Part shown: one piece after another, positions 35,303 through 45,500 of the stretch | Layout of the letters: each line of letters starts with the position of its first letter | Position numbering within the stretch: position 1 is the first letter of the stretch | Assembly: GCA_015060395.1 (NCBI GenBank) | Contig: SUYP01000023.1 | Coordinates: 1-47,731, forward strand | Source: Bacteroidales bacterium | Lineage (GTDB): Bacteria; Bacteroidota; Bacteroidia; Bacteroidales; UBA932 | Length of the DNA stretch: 47,731 bases | Direction: 5' to 3' | Made by a program: the position numbers and the translations under genes | Notes under the pieces: model-generated | Seen by the model: the letters and a program-made list of their open reading frames with translations, nothing else | Database searches by the model: none | What the model was told of the DNA's origin: nothing

Positions 35303-36151
35303 ATGGCAACACTAAGACTAACTGAACAACCTTCATTGTATGATCATCTGGAGAAGAAATCCGTAGCGGAGATCATCAAGGACATCAATGACGAGGACAA
35401 GAAGGTTCCTCAGGCCATCGAAAAGGCTCTTCCTGAACTTGAGAAAATCATTTCTGCAATCGAACATCAGCTTCGTAACGGCGGAAGAATGTTCTACGTG
35501 GGTTGCGGTACAGGCGGACGTCTGTCGGTACTCGACCAGGTGGAGCTTCCTAATACATACGGTATTGATCCTGAGATGATCCAGTGCGTGCTTGCAGGTG
35601 GAGTCGAGAACCTTGTGCTTGCCCTTGAGGAGGCAGAGGATGACGTTGAGGAAGGATGGCGTACTCTTCAGGAGAAGAACGTCAGCCCTAAGGACATCAT
35701 CGTAGGTCTCAGCGCCAGCGGAACGACTCCATACGTTCTTGAGACTCTCAGACATTGCCAGGAGAACGGCATCCCTACAGCTTCCGTGGTAGGCAATCCG
35801 GATTCACCGATTTCAGCGGTTTCAGACTATCCTTGTGAGATCGTCTGCGGTCCTGAATATATCACCGGCAGTACACGTATGAAGTGCGGTACAGTCCAGA
35901 AGTGCGTCTGCGATATGATCAGTACAACTGTGCTCATCCGTCTCGGCCGCGTGGAGGGCAACAGGATGGTGAACGTGCGTCTTATCAATGACAAGGTGGT
36001 TGACCGCTCGGTGCGTATGCTTATGGAGCGTAACCCTTCACTCACCGATTATGCTTTCTGTGAGGCCAAGATCAAGGAATGCGGCAATGTGAAGAAGACT
36101 GAGCAGCATCTCTATGAGATCGGTGTCCTCGACAAGCTTCCTGAACTTTAA
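35303..36151 (+). CDS. murQ: N-acetylmuramic acid 6-phosphate etherase
   Basis: This 282-residue cytoplasmic SIS-domain enzyme splits MurNAc-6-phosphate into GlcNAc-6-phosphate and lactate. Visible are the sugar-phosphate-binding RMFYVGCGTGGRLSVLDQVE, VGLSASGTTPYVL, GNPDSPI and the signature ITGSTRMKCGTVQK. I use the ATG at 35303; a TTG two codons earlier is less likely. It lies two nt after the GH20 gene and has no signal peptide, so it works inside the cell on imported, phosphorylated MurNAc. No 6-kinase (MurK) is nearby; the only sugar kinase in the locus is NahK-like. Confidence 0.95.
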   Translation: MATLRLTEQPSLYDHLEKKSVAEIIKDINDEDKKVPQAIEKALPELEKIISAIEHQLRNGGRMFYVGCGTGGRLSVLDQVELPNTYGIDPEMIQCVLAGGVENLVLALEEAEDDVEEGWRTLQEKNVSPKDIIVGLSASGTTPYVLETLRHCQENGIPTASVVGNPDSPISAVSDYPCEIVCGPEYITGSTRMKCGTVQKCVCDMISTTVLIRLGRVEGNRMVNVRLINDKVVDRSVRMLMERNPSLTDYAFCEAKIKECGNVKKTEQHLYEIGVLDKLPEL

Positions 36152-36170
36152 ACTATTAAAACTCCCTGAA

Positions 36171-37526
36171 ATGAAGATATTTAAATATTCTATTTCGGCA
36201 ATTGCGCTCTCGATCGTTGCTGCCGGATGTGTCGATAAGACAGACTCTTTCTCTATCGAGGCTTATTCGGATCTCGTAATCAACGAGATTGCTGCCAATG
36301 ATGGAAGAAATTATGTAGATACTTGGATCGAGATCGCCAACAATTCAGATCAGGAGAAAGACCTGTCAGAATTGGGCCTCTATCTCTTTGATGAGTATTT
36401 TGATGGAAGGCAGATCGCTTCTTTCGAAGGTAAGAAGCTTCAGCCGAAGGAGAGGCTGGTGGTTTCTACTGGAGATGAAACTTTGAATACAGGTTTTGCA
36501 TCTACCTCGAACTTCTCTTTGGTCCTCGGTCTCAGCCCGGATAAGGGTATCGTTGACCGCTTCGAGCTTGGCGACAAGGGAAAGCTGGCGCTTCCGGGAT
36601 CGTATCAGAGAATGCCGGATATGACAGGAGAGTGGAAGAACACTCCTGCAGCGAGCAAGGGACAGGAGAACCGTGTCCTTACTCTTGACAACACCAAGCC
36701 TAATGCAATCTGGCTCTGGAGCTCTCACGCTGGAGAGTGGATTGAGAATGACGGCGAGATTATGAAGAATATGAAGGCTCTGGGATATGACCACATTCTT
36801 CTCAACTTCTCTGCATTTGAGACTGAAAGTAAGATAAAGACTACTGCACAGTTCCTCCAGCTTGCCGCTGAGACCGGTATGATGGTACACGTGTGGATGC
36901 AGGCTTTCTATCAGGGAGGCAACTGGATATCTCCGGTTATCGATGCTGAGAACCGTTATGACCAGGATCTCTTTGACAGGATCGTTGCTGAAGCGAAGAT
37001 GTATGTAGAGGAATATGGCGCACAGGGTATCCATCTCGACTATATCCGTTTCGGCGGTACAGCCCACAAGCATAATCCTTCTGAGGAGATCACAGCAGTA
37101 GGAGCCGTTACAGAGTGCTGCCGTCAGGTTCGTGAAGGAATCGACGCAGTGGGCGAAAACGTAGTTCTTTCGGCTGCAATGATGGCAGAGGGAAGTGCTG
37201 CCTACTACTATGGTCAGAATCCTGCAAAGATGGGTAAGTATGTCGATGTATTTATGCCTATGATCTATCGTTATCACGGCGGTAGTGTTAAGGATGGTGA
37301 TGAGACCTGCAAGACAAGGGCTCGTCTCTTCACGACTGTTACAGACAGACAGGTGTGGGCAGGAATCACTTCATACGAATATGAAGGCAATAACGTGAAG
37401 AGCCTTCCTGCTGAGAGGATCAGAGAGGATGCCGAACTCTTCGCTAATCAGACCGACTGCAGCGGACTCGTACTTTTCCGTTATGCTCTCGGAACCTTCC
37501 CTGACGTAAATGATCTTTGGGACTAA
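36171..37526 (+). CDS. Lipoprotein with lamin-tail-like domain and putative TIM-barrel glycoside hydrolase domain
   Basis: The 451-residue lipoprotein (ALSIVAAGC) has an N-terminal beta domain that resembles lamin-tail domains (about 30-165: LVINEIAANDGRNYVDTWIE, LGLYLFDEYFDG, NFSLVLGL) and a C-terminal TIM-barrel-like domain (about 195-451). The latter includes NAIWLWSSHAGEW, VHVWMQAFYQ, IHLDYIRFGGTAHKH, VVLSAAMMAEG and DVFMPMIYRYHGG, as in the putative GHL/DUF4015-type glycosidases, with acidic residues after the IHLDYIR strand. The paralogue at 41316 has the same barrel without the beta domain. Substrate unknown. I use the ATG at 36171; an ATG at 36114 overlaps murQ and spoils the signal peptide. 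Confidence 0.75.
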   Translation: MKIFKYSISAIALSIVAAGCVDKTDSFSIEAYSDLVINEIAANDGRNYVDTWIEIANNSDQEKDLSELGLYLFDEYFDGRQIASFEGKKLQPKERLVVSTGDETLNTGFASTSNFSLVLGLSPDKGIVDRFELGDKGKLALPGSYQRMPDMTGEWKNTPAASKGQENRVLTLDNTKPNAIWLWSSHAGEWIENDGEIMKNMKALGYDHILLNFSAFETESKIKTTAQFLQLAAETGMMVHVWMQAFYQGGNWISPVIDAENRYDQDLFDRIVAEAKMYVEEYGAQGIHLDYIRFGGTAHKHNPSEEITAVGAVTECCRQVREGIDAVGENVVLSAAMMAEGSAAYYYGQNPAKMGKYVDVFMPMIYRYHGGSVKDGDETCKTRARLFTTVTDRQVWAGITSYEYEGNNVKSLPAERIREDAELFANQTDCSGLVLFRYALGTFPDVNDLWD

Positions 37527-37557
37527 ACTATTTAACCACATATTAATACTAAAAATT

Positions 37558-40500
37558 ATGAAAAGATTAAGTTTCTTTTTGATGACTATAGCCGCATTGG
37601 TAATGACGGCTGTAGGATGTAAAGATCCAGTTGAAATCGATCCTGATGCACCGGTTGACGGTGCGAAGGTTGTCGGTACTTTCAAGCAGGCTGAAATCGT
37701 AGCTGCTGCATCTGGTCTTTATGAGGCTTGGCTTGAGGATTCAGACAATCTTCCTGCTTCAATGACAGTAGGATCGACTGAACTCACACAGCCTCAGTAT
37801 ATCTATGCTTTGGCCAAGACTATGGTTGACATTCAGGCAAAGAGTACAGCTGATGTGGATGTATTGAGCTATAAGATGGCCGATCATCCTGAAAGAGACA
37901 GCTACGACCAGCTCGAGATCGCTGTATTCAATGGCCCTAAGAACGGTGATGAGACTGAGGACCTTGGTAACGTTGCTGCCCGTATGATCGCAGCTATGTC
38001 TGACAAGGGACAGGTTCCTAACCAGACTGTTTACCAGCGTAACGGAACAAACATCGCCTTCTCTACAAAGCGTGCGGCCATCTGCTTCCTTCGCGCTCTC
38101 TCTGAGTACGCTCCTAACGGCAAGATGCCGGAGAAGGTTTCTACAGACTATCTCTCTACATCTGCAACAATCAAGGGATTCGCAACTGAGTTCGTCAAGT
38201 ATCTTGATATATGGGAGAATTCAGTCTGTGAAGTGTTCAGTGCTGACGGTTCACGCAACTCAGGTAACGGAAAGCCTTGGGAGAATGTTCATTTCGTTCC
38301 TATTCCTTATACAGGAAGTGCAGTCAATGGAGACGGTACAGAGCAGTGGGACCCTAAGTTCCAGCCTTATTTCGAGCCTGAGGTTGCCGGTGTGAAATAT
38401 ACTGCAGCTCAGTGCTGGGGTATCGCACTCAAGTCCCTCATCGACCTTTGTTCGATAGAAGGATCTACAGTTTGGGAAGTAGAGCGTACACCTGAAAAGC
38501 CAGCCCACACTCTTGGTAATGGTAAGTCTATGAACTCTCCAATCCCTATGCTTGAGGAGTGGTTCATCTGGGGACAGCACCCTTGGTATGAGAACGAGAA
38601 TGACGGTGGACCAGTCAAGTATAATGAACAGCCGATTACAGAGGTTGACATCGCATTTATGATGAGAGTGATGCCTTGGCATCTTACACGTTCAAGCCAG
38701 CTTGCTGCCATCGGAAACTTCCAGCAGTTCGGAACAAGCAAGGAGTCAACACTCTATTATGAAGGATATCTCGGACTTATCTGCCCTATGCGTGAGTTCC
38801 TCATCGCAGCACGTATCTTCAAGTATATCCTTGACAATGACATCAATTCTAATGTTTATGATGCAATCAAGGACGTGAAGTTCTCATTCGACCTCTACGG
38901 CTCGGAGAAACCGGACATCGCAATCGACGTTGACAAGATTAACTTCACTTACGAGGGTGGCGAGCAGAAGGTAAAGGTTACTACAAAGGATGCTGCCTGG
39001 ACAGCTACAGTCGAGGGTGAAGGCGTTACAGTAAGCCCAGATTCAGGTGCTGCAGGTGCAGAGACTGAGGTTACAATCACAGTTGCTCCTAACGAGGGTG
39101 GTTCACGTGATGCTACTGTTACATTCACAACTGCAACAGGCAAGTCAAAGAGCGTGAAGATCAATCAGGGTGCATCTCCTACAAATGCAACCATCAGAGA
39201 ATTCGCAACTGAGTATGTGAAACTCATTGACATCTGGATGAAGACCACCGGTACTTGTAATTATGTAACAGGTGTTACAGCAAACGGTGACGAAAATGAT
39301 GTCGAGAATGCACATTACATTCCAGAGGATACTAAGATCAAGGTTGGTGATGTTGAATACAATCTTGCTGACGCTTATGAACTTGCAGTCCGCTCATACC
39401 TCCTCCTCCGTGGAAAGGATGGTCACAACACGACTTCTGTAGGTGCTGGTACTTTCGAGGATGCAGCAGAGGCATATACAATGGATAGCAACATTCCTGA
39501 GACTCACTCTTATACTTGGGGTCAGTATCCGTTTGCTGAGCCTTCTAACGGTGGTCTTTTCAGAATGGTAACCCCTGACGGTGAAGTTGAACTTGTCAAG
39601 ACCGACCTTCTCGACAACTATGCTCAGAGAAACATCAACTGGCCGATGAATAATGACAAGAATATTGCAAACTTCGCAAGTTATGTTGATCGCCTTGAGG
39701 GTTATACAGGCTGCTTCTCAGCAAGACGTGCTCTCCTCACATTCGCATACTTCTTCAAGTATATGCTCGACAACAATCTCTCAGATGCTAAGAGCATATC
39801 TGATGACCAGACATTTACAACCTGGCTCTTTGTAACAAGCAATACTGAAAGGCCTACAATCAGGGCATTTGCTGAGGCATACGTGAAGTTCATCGATGTA
39901 TGGAAGAAGACCACCGGTACAGTGAACTATATGTCACCTACAGGTGTTGCAGGTCCTGACTTCAAGTATGACGGAGTTGCAAACATCGAGAACGGTCACT
40001 ACATTCCGCTTGATACCAAGCTTACAATAGCAGGTGCAGAGTACACAACTTCAGAAGTATTTGATATCGCAATCCGTTCATACCTCCTTCTCCGTGGTAT
40101 TGATGCTACAGACGAGACTGCAGTAGGTGCCGGTTCATTCGGAAAGCTTGACAAGGCTTATACAATGGACGACAACTTCCTTCCTGCACGTCCTATCATC
40201 TGGGGAGATGCACCGTATAATGAGGCAGGTACTACTAATGCTGACGGTACTACAAGCGGCAACGGTGGTAACCTCAAGATGGGTACACCTCCAAACGGTG
40301 AGGATAAGGTAAAGGTTGATCTCCTTGACAACTTTGCTGAGAGAAATGCAAACTTCCCTACACAGAGGAACAATAACAAGATCGGCAATATGGCAAGCTA
40401 CACTGAGCGTCTTGCCGGTTATTACGGATGTGCTTCAGGTCACCGTATGCTCCTTACCTACGCATACTTCTTCAAATATATGCTTGACAACAACCTCTCA

Positions 40501-41244
40501 GACGCAACAAACATCCCTGCTGACCAGACATTCGAGTCATACCACTTCGGTCAGGGAGTTGCTCAGGAGGATGAGACAGGTACAATCAAGGCTTTCGCTA
40601 AGGAGTATGTGAAGCTTATCGATGTTTGGAAGAATAATGTAGGAACAGTGAATGTTGTTTCTGGTATCGGTGCTGCAGGAAATGAAAATGACGTGGAGAA
40701 TGCTCATTATATTCCTGATGAGACAACAATTACTGTAGGCGAGACTGAATATACCCTTGCTGACGCAGTTGAGATTGCATCACGTTCATATCTCCTTCTC
40801 CGTGGATATGATGGAAACAATACTGAGATCTACGGCAGAAACCTTCCGATGCCAAAGGCAGATAAGGATTATACTATGGCTAGCGACATCCCTGCAACTC
40901 ACAATTATACTTGGGGTTCATACCCATACGCAGAGCGTACAAATGGTGGAGCATTCAAGATGGTAACATCCGAGGGTGATTTCGAACTCGTGAAGACTGA
41001 TCTCCTCGATGACTATTCACAGCGTCACACTAACTATCCGGGACAGGGTGGAGCACTTTCTAACTTCTGTGGCTATACAGGCGGTTATCTTGCAGGATAT
41101 GACGGATGCTGCTGTGTAAAGCGTATTACATTGGCATACGCATACTTCTTCAAGTATATGCTCGACAACAATCTCGAGGATGCAAAGGGTATTTCTGATG
41201 ACCAGACTTTCAATGCCCCTCTCTTTGAAGTTCCTGCTAACTAA
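37558..41244 (+). CDS. 1228-residue modular lipoprotein: four repeats resembling pseudomurein-binding repeats plus a BACON domain
   Basis: The lipobox ALVMTAVGC (Cys 21) is followed by a segment (about 48-92) with LPASMTVGSTELTQPQYIYAL, which resembles the pseudomurein-binding repeat (PMBR). Four modules then share TI(K/R)xFAxE(Y/F)VK(L/F/Y)(I/L)DVW at the start (205, 546, 767, 1009), a NxHYIP-type element, an SYLLLRG-like helix and, in the last three, YFFKYMLDNNL at the end. Module 1 is longer and divergent (about 205-450). A BACON-like immunoglobulin fold (about 453-538, IAIDVDKINFTYEGGEQKV) lies between modules 1 and 2. I use the ATG at 37558, not the upstream ATG at 37510. The protein is probably a surface adhesin or wall-binding protein; no enzyme motif is seen. 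Confidence 0.8.
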   Translation: MKRLSFFLMTIAALVMTAVGCKDPVEIDPDAPVDGAKVVGTFKQAEIVAAASGLYEAWLEDSDNLPASMTVGSTELTQPQYIYALAKTMVDIQAKSTADVDVLSYKMADHPERDSYDQLEIAVFNGPKNGDETEDLGNVAARMIAAMSDKGQVPNQTVYQRNGTNIAFSTKRAAICFLRALSEYAPNGKMPEKVSTDYLSTSATIKGFATEFVKYLDIWENSVCEVFSADGSRNSGNGKPWENVHFVPIPYTGSAVNGDGTEQWDPKFQPYFEPEVAGVKYTAAQCWGIALKSLIDLCSIEGSTVWEVERTPEKPAHTLGNGKSMNSPIPMLEEWFIWGQHPWYENENDGGPVKYNEQPITEVDIAFMMRVMPWHLTRSSQLAAIGNFQQFGTSKESTLYYEGYLGLICPMREFLIAARIFKYILDNDINSNVYDAIKDVKFSFDLYGSEKPDIAIDVDKINFTYEGGEQKVKVTTKDAAWTATVEGEGVTVSPDSGAAGAETEVTITVAPNEGGSRDATVTFTTATGKSKSVKINQGASPTNATIREFATEYVKLIDIWMKTTGTCNYVTGVTANGDENDVENAHYIPEDTKIKVGDVEYNLADAYELAVRSYLLLRGKDGHNTTSVGAGTFEDAAEAYTMDSNIPETHSYTWGQYPFAEPSNGGLFRMVTPDGEVELVKTDLLDNYAQRNINWPMNNDKNIANFASYVDRLEGYTGCFSARRALLTFAYFFKYMLDNNLSDAKSISDDQTFTTWLFVTSNTERPTIRAFAEAYVKFIDVWKKTTGTVNYMSPTGVAGPDFKYDGVANIENGHYIPLDTKLTIAGAEYTTSEVFDIAIRSYLLLRGIDATDETAVGAGSFGKLDKAYTMDDNFLPARPIIWGDAPYNEAGTTNADGTTSGNGGNLKMGTPPNGEDKVKVDLLDNFAERNANFPTQRNNNKIGNMASYTERLAGYYGCASGHRMLLTYAYFFKYMLDNNLSDATNIPADQTFESYHFGQGVAQEDETGTIKAFAKEYVKLIDVWKNNVGTVNVVSGIGAAGNENDVENAHYIPDETTITVGETEYTLADAVEIASRSYLLLRGYDGNNTEIYGRNLPMPKADKDYTMASDIPATHNYTWGSYPYAERTNGGAFKMVTSEGDFELVKTDLLDDYSQRHTNYPGQGGALSNFCGYTGGYLAGYDGCCCVKRITLAYAYFFKYMLDNNLEDAKGISDDQTFNAPLFEVPAN

Positions 41245-41263
41245 AAAATAGCATAATGTTATC

Positions 41264-41295
41264 AGCCGGGTGGGGTGTACCCGCCCGGCTTTTTT
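41264..41295 (+). terminator. Terminator after the modular lipoprotein gene
   Basis: Arms 41264-41274 (AGCCGGGTGGG) and 41280-41290 (CCCGCCCGGCT) form an 11-bp GC-rich stem with one G-T pair and loop GTGTA, followed by a T run. It also shows that the ATG at 41256 is not a real start. Confidence 0.85.
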
Positions 41296-41315
41296 CAACT
41301 CTAAAACGTATTTTT

Positions 41316-42212
41316 ATGAAGATATTGAAGTCTTTTGCGGCTCTTGCGGTCGCTTTGATGCTTGCTGCATCCTGCAAGCCGGCAGAAGAGGCTAAATACG
41401 AAAACACCAATGCAATCTGGCTCTGGGGCTCTCATATGAAGGAAGCTCCGATCCAGGAATGGGCTCAGAAGGGCTACGGACATATCCTCCTGAACGAGGC
41501 TGCGTTCGACAAATGGGGCGAGGAAGATGTCTATGCCTTCATCGCAGATTGTGACAAGCTCGGAATGACCGTGCATATCTGGTTCCAGGCTTTCTATTTC
41601 GACGGCAAGTGGGTAAGCCCTATCGACGATGAGAAGAGAGCTATCAAGCAGGATTTCTATGATATGGTGATCGACAGGGCGAAAGGCTATGTTGAGAAGG
41701 GCGTGAAGGGTATCCATCTTGACTACATCCGTTACGGTGGAACAGCTCACAAGCACGACTTCCCTGAGTGCCGCGCGACAGATTCCATCACAGAGTTCTG
41801 CCGTCAGCTGAATGTAGCTGTAAAGGCCATCAATCCTGATGTCATCCTTTCAGCTGCTATGATGCCTGAGATCGACAGCGAGCATTACTATGGCCAGAAC
41901 CCTGCCGAGATGGGTAAGTACATCGACATCCTTATGCCGATGGTTTACCGCTACGGTTATGCAGGTGAGGACAAGTCTCTCGAGTGGGTTCACGAGGTGT
42001 CGAACTGGTTCGAGGAGAATTCGGATCAGGCAGATGTCTGGGTAGGTATCCAGACCTATACTTCAAATCTCGAGAACGGCGACGTCATCCCAATGGATGC
42101 TGAGGGTATCCTTTCAGACTGCAAGGATATCACCAACACCAACTGTACAGGTGTTGTCCTCTTCCGTCACGGCATAGGTGAATTCCCTGATCTCAACGAT
42201 CTATGGAAATAG
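41316..42212 (+). CDS. Lipoprotein with putative TIM-barrel glycoside hydrolase domain (short paralogue)
   Basis: The 298-residue lipoprotein (LAVALMLAASC) is essentially the catalytic-type domain of the 36171 protein: NAIWLWGSHMKE, HILLNEAAFD, VHIWFQAFYFDG, IHLDYIRYGGTAHKH, VILSAAMMPEID, EHYYGQNPAEMGKYIDILMPM and an ending LFRHGIGEFPDLNDLW. It lacks the lamin-tail-like domain. The start is the ATG at 41316, because 41256 lies before the terminator. It follows that terminator, so it may have its own promoter or rely on readthrough. A terminator at 42236 ends it. Confidence 0.78.
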   Translation: MKILKSFAALAVALMLAASCKPAEEAKYENTNAIWLWGSHMKEAPIQEWAQKGYGHILLNEAAFDKWGEEDVYAFIADCDKLGMTVHIWFQAFYFDGKWVSPIDDEKRAIKQDFYDMVIDRAKGYVEKGVKGIHLDYIRYGGTAHKHDFPECRATDSITEFCRQLNVAVKAINPDVILSAAMMPEIDSEHYYGQNPAEMGKYIDILMPMVYRYGYAGEDKSLEWVHEVSNWFEENSDQADVWVGIQTYTSNLENGDVIPMDAEGILSDCKDITNTNCTGVVLFRHGIGEFPDLNDLWK

Positions 42213-42235
42213 TTTGTTTGAAATTGTGTGTTTCT

Positions 42236-42262
42236 ACGGTCTTGCTGATAGAGCAAGGCCGT
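42236..42262 (+). terminator. Terminator of the TIM-barrel lipoprotein gene
   Basis: ACGGTCTTGCT (42236-42246) pairs with AGCAAGGCCGT (42252-42262), 11 bp with one G-T, loop GATAG, followed by TTTTCTTTTT. Confidence 0.85.
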
Positions 42263-42340
42263 TTTTCTTTTTATTTATCAATCCGACATAGTTATTGTTT
42301 CTGTAAATCTATCCATAAATTTTAGTAAAAGTAACAATAG

Positions 42341-42424
42341 TTATTTCGTTTCGATACAATTTTCTTTGCAGAACGAAACCATAATTATGAAAAATTCTAA
42401 AAATAAGTTGCAGAAACGAAATTT
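42341..42424. promoter_or_regulatory. CGAAA/TTTCG repeats (probable operators) before SusC2
   Basis: TTTCGTTTCGA (42344-42354), GAACGAAACC (42371-42380) and GAAACGAAAT (42413-42422) are the same word as in the SusC1 and GH20 upstream regions; GTTTCG and CGAAAC are in inverted orientation. This gap (42263-42501) has no gene. Confidence 0.45.
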
Positions 42425-42437
42425 ATTGATATTTTTG
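42407..42437 (+). promoter_or_regulatory. Promoter of SusC2-SusD2
   Basis: GTTG (42407-42410) is followed after 19 nt by TATTTTTG (42430-42437). The spacer, CAGAAACGAAATTTATTGA, contains the CGAAA word, so a bound repressor would block the promoter. Confidence 0.55.
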
Positions 42438-42501
42438 TAAAAATAATCAGCGGTTTTGATTATACCCATTAACACTAATTAATAACTAAATCACAAAAAT
42501 T

Positions 42502-45500
42502 ATGGAGTTCCTAAAACGCTTTGCGCTGTGTATCAGTGGCTTATTGCTAGCAATTGGACTTAGCGCGCAAGAACCAAGCGAGAACATCACAGTTAAAGGT
42601 GAGGTTCTGACAGTCAAAAGTGACGCGGTAATCGGTGCCGGTGTAATGTTGAAAGGTACAACTCAGGGAGTGGTGACAGATATGAACGGAGAGTTCACTA
42701 TCAATGTCCCTGCAAACGGAGTTCTTCAAGTATCTTGCATCGGTTATAAGACAGTTGACGTAAATGTTGACAACCGTGCAAAAATCACAATTACCTTAGC
42801 TGAAGATACTGAGCTCATCGACGAGACTGTGGTAGTCGGTTATGGTACACAACGCAAAATCACCACAACAGGTTCTGTTACTACCACAACTGGTGACCGC
42901 TTGCAGAAGAGTTCATCAATGAACCTTTCTCAGGGTCTTGCCGGTCGTATGTCAGGTGTGATTGTCAATAACCGTTCTGGTGAGCCAGGTCGTGACGACG
43001 CTGTTATGTACATCCGTGGTCGCAGTACTTTGGGCGACAACTCTCCACTTATCATTATTGACGGTATCCCTGGTCGTGGCGATGAATTCAGCCGTATGAA
43101 TGGTGATGAAATTGAAAGTGTAACTGTATTGAAGGATGCATCTGCAGCTATCTATGGTGCGCGTTCTGCAAACGGTGTAATTCTGGTTACAACAAAGCGT
43201 GGTCAGAAGGGTACAGCTCCTACAGTTCAGTTCAGCTATGATTTAGGTCTTCAGCAGCCAACCAAGATGATCGAGATGGCTGATGCTGTTCAGTTTGCAG
43301 AAGCTTATAATGCAAGTAATGCGATTACAGGACAGCCTCCTCAGTATCAGGATTACGAAATTGAGGCTTACAGAACTGGTTCAGACCTTGTAAGGTATCC
43401 TAACACAAACTGGTGGGATGAGCTTATCAAGCCAGTTTCAGCTCAGCACAAATACGGTGTGACCTTGAATGGTGGTAACGACAGAGTAACATACTTCGTA
43501 TCAGCTAATGGCCAGATGCAGGACGGTATCTACTATAAGAGTGCTACTAAATTCAACCAGGTAAATGTCAGATCTAACATTGATGTACAGGTTACAGACA
43601 ACTTCAAGATTGGTTTTGATATGTCTGCCCGTCAGCAGAATAAGAACTATTCGGCATTCCCTGGTCAGGATTATGGTATCTTCTACCAGACTCTCAGAGC
43701 ATTCCCTACTGCCACTGCTTACTATCCGAATGGATTGTTGAGATGGGGTGCAAACCCAGTTGCTCTCGTACAGGACATCACGGGTTATGACAAGACTAAG
43801 ATCAACACAATCAATACAACCATCACTGCTAAATGGGATCTTGATTTCATTACTAAAGGTCTGTCAGTAGAAGGTCACGTTGCATACGACTTGGTAAACA
43901 GTGCCAAAAAGTCTTGGCAGACTCCTTGGGAGGGATATGATTACAACGAAGTAACTCAGGAGTACGACAAGAAAGTATATACAGAGTGGGCTTATCCATC
44001 ATTGTCACAGAATGCGAAAGCTTGGAATACATTGACAATGAATGCCATCTTGAACTACAACCGTTCGTTTGGTGATCACAACGTATCAGCAATGGCAGGT
44101 TTCGAGCAGAGCTCTGAAAAGTATGAGTTCTTCGAGGCAGGCCGTACTAAGTACGAATCAACAGCTATCGACCAGTTGTTTGCAGGTAGCGCAGACCAGG
44201 CTTATTGGAAAAATAGCGGTAGCGCATCAGAAACAGCTCGCCGAAGCTATTTCGCACGTATCGGCTACGACTATAAGAGCAAATATATGGTCCAGTTCAT
44301 CGGCCGTTACGATGGTTCAGAGAACTTTGCTAAAGACAAGCGTTGGGGTTTCTTCCCAAGTGTATCAGCTGGTTGGAGAATCAGTGAAGAAGGATTTATG
44401 GATGGAGCAGATTGGTTGACTAACCTGAAGATCCGTGGATCATACGGTGAGCAGGGTAACGATAAAATCGATCCGTTCCAGTATATGACTACTTACGAAT
44501 ATAAGACAGGTGTTTATTACCAGCAGCAGATGGGTGGAGCAAGTGTCAGCACAATCGTTCCTGGTACTATTGCAAACCCTAATGTAACTTGGGAAGTTGC
44601 CAAGAGCTGGAATATCGGTATTGACGGTAGTATCAAAGGTCAGATGTTGACTTGGGAAATGGAATATTTCAAGACACGTCGTTCAAACATCCTTTGCGAG
44701 CGTAATGCTACCATTCCTATCTACACAGGTATGACAAACCTTCCTGAAGAGAATCTCGGTATCGTAGAAAATCAGGGATTTGAAATGCAGTTGAGTCACG
44801 GTGGTCGTTCAAAAGGTGGTGACTTCACATATAACCTTTCAGGTAACTTTATGTATGCTAAGAACAAGGTTATCTATATGGATGAAACACCTCAGCCGGA
44901 AGGTTACGAATACTTGTATCTGACAGGTCACCCTATGGGTTCTGAGCTTTACTATCAGTGCATCGGTATCAACCGTACAGAGGAAGATCTTAAGAACTAT
45001 CCGCAGATGGCAGGTTCAGGTCTCGGTGATTACATTTACAAAGATATCGACGAGAACGGTAAGATCGATGCAAAGGATATGCTACGCAGCGACCTTAACA
45101 CAATTCCACAGATTGTTTTTGGTTTGACTGCAAACTTCCAATATAAGAACTTTGACTTGTCTATCCTGTTCCAGGGTCAGGCACTTGCACGTCTCCATTA
45201 CACTCCTCTTCAGGCACCGCTTGAGGGTAATATTACAAAGGAAATGGCAACTCAGTCCTGGAATCTTGACAGACCGGATGCTAAGTACGGTAGAATCAAT
45301 TCTACTAACAACAGAAAGGAAAGTACTATGTGGTTGAGAAATGCTTCTTTCTTGCGTTTGAAGAACGTAGAGCTCGGTTATAACTTCTCAGGTAAAGCAT
45401 TGAAAACTGTTGGTGTAAAAGGCCTTCGTTTATATATCGGTGGTTACAACTTGTTTACAATCAGTGGCTTGAAGGAAGTTGACCCAGAAACTAACAACAC

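Noticed and set aside
41256..41315. Earlier start for the short TIM-barrel lipoprotein
   Set aside because: This ATG precedes the GC-rich terminator 41264-41290 and would place 20 odd residues before a good lipoprotein signal peptide.
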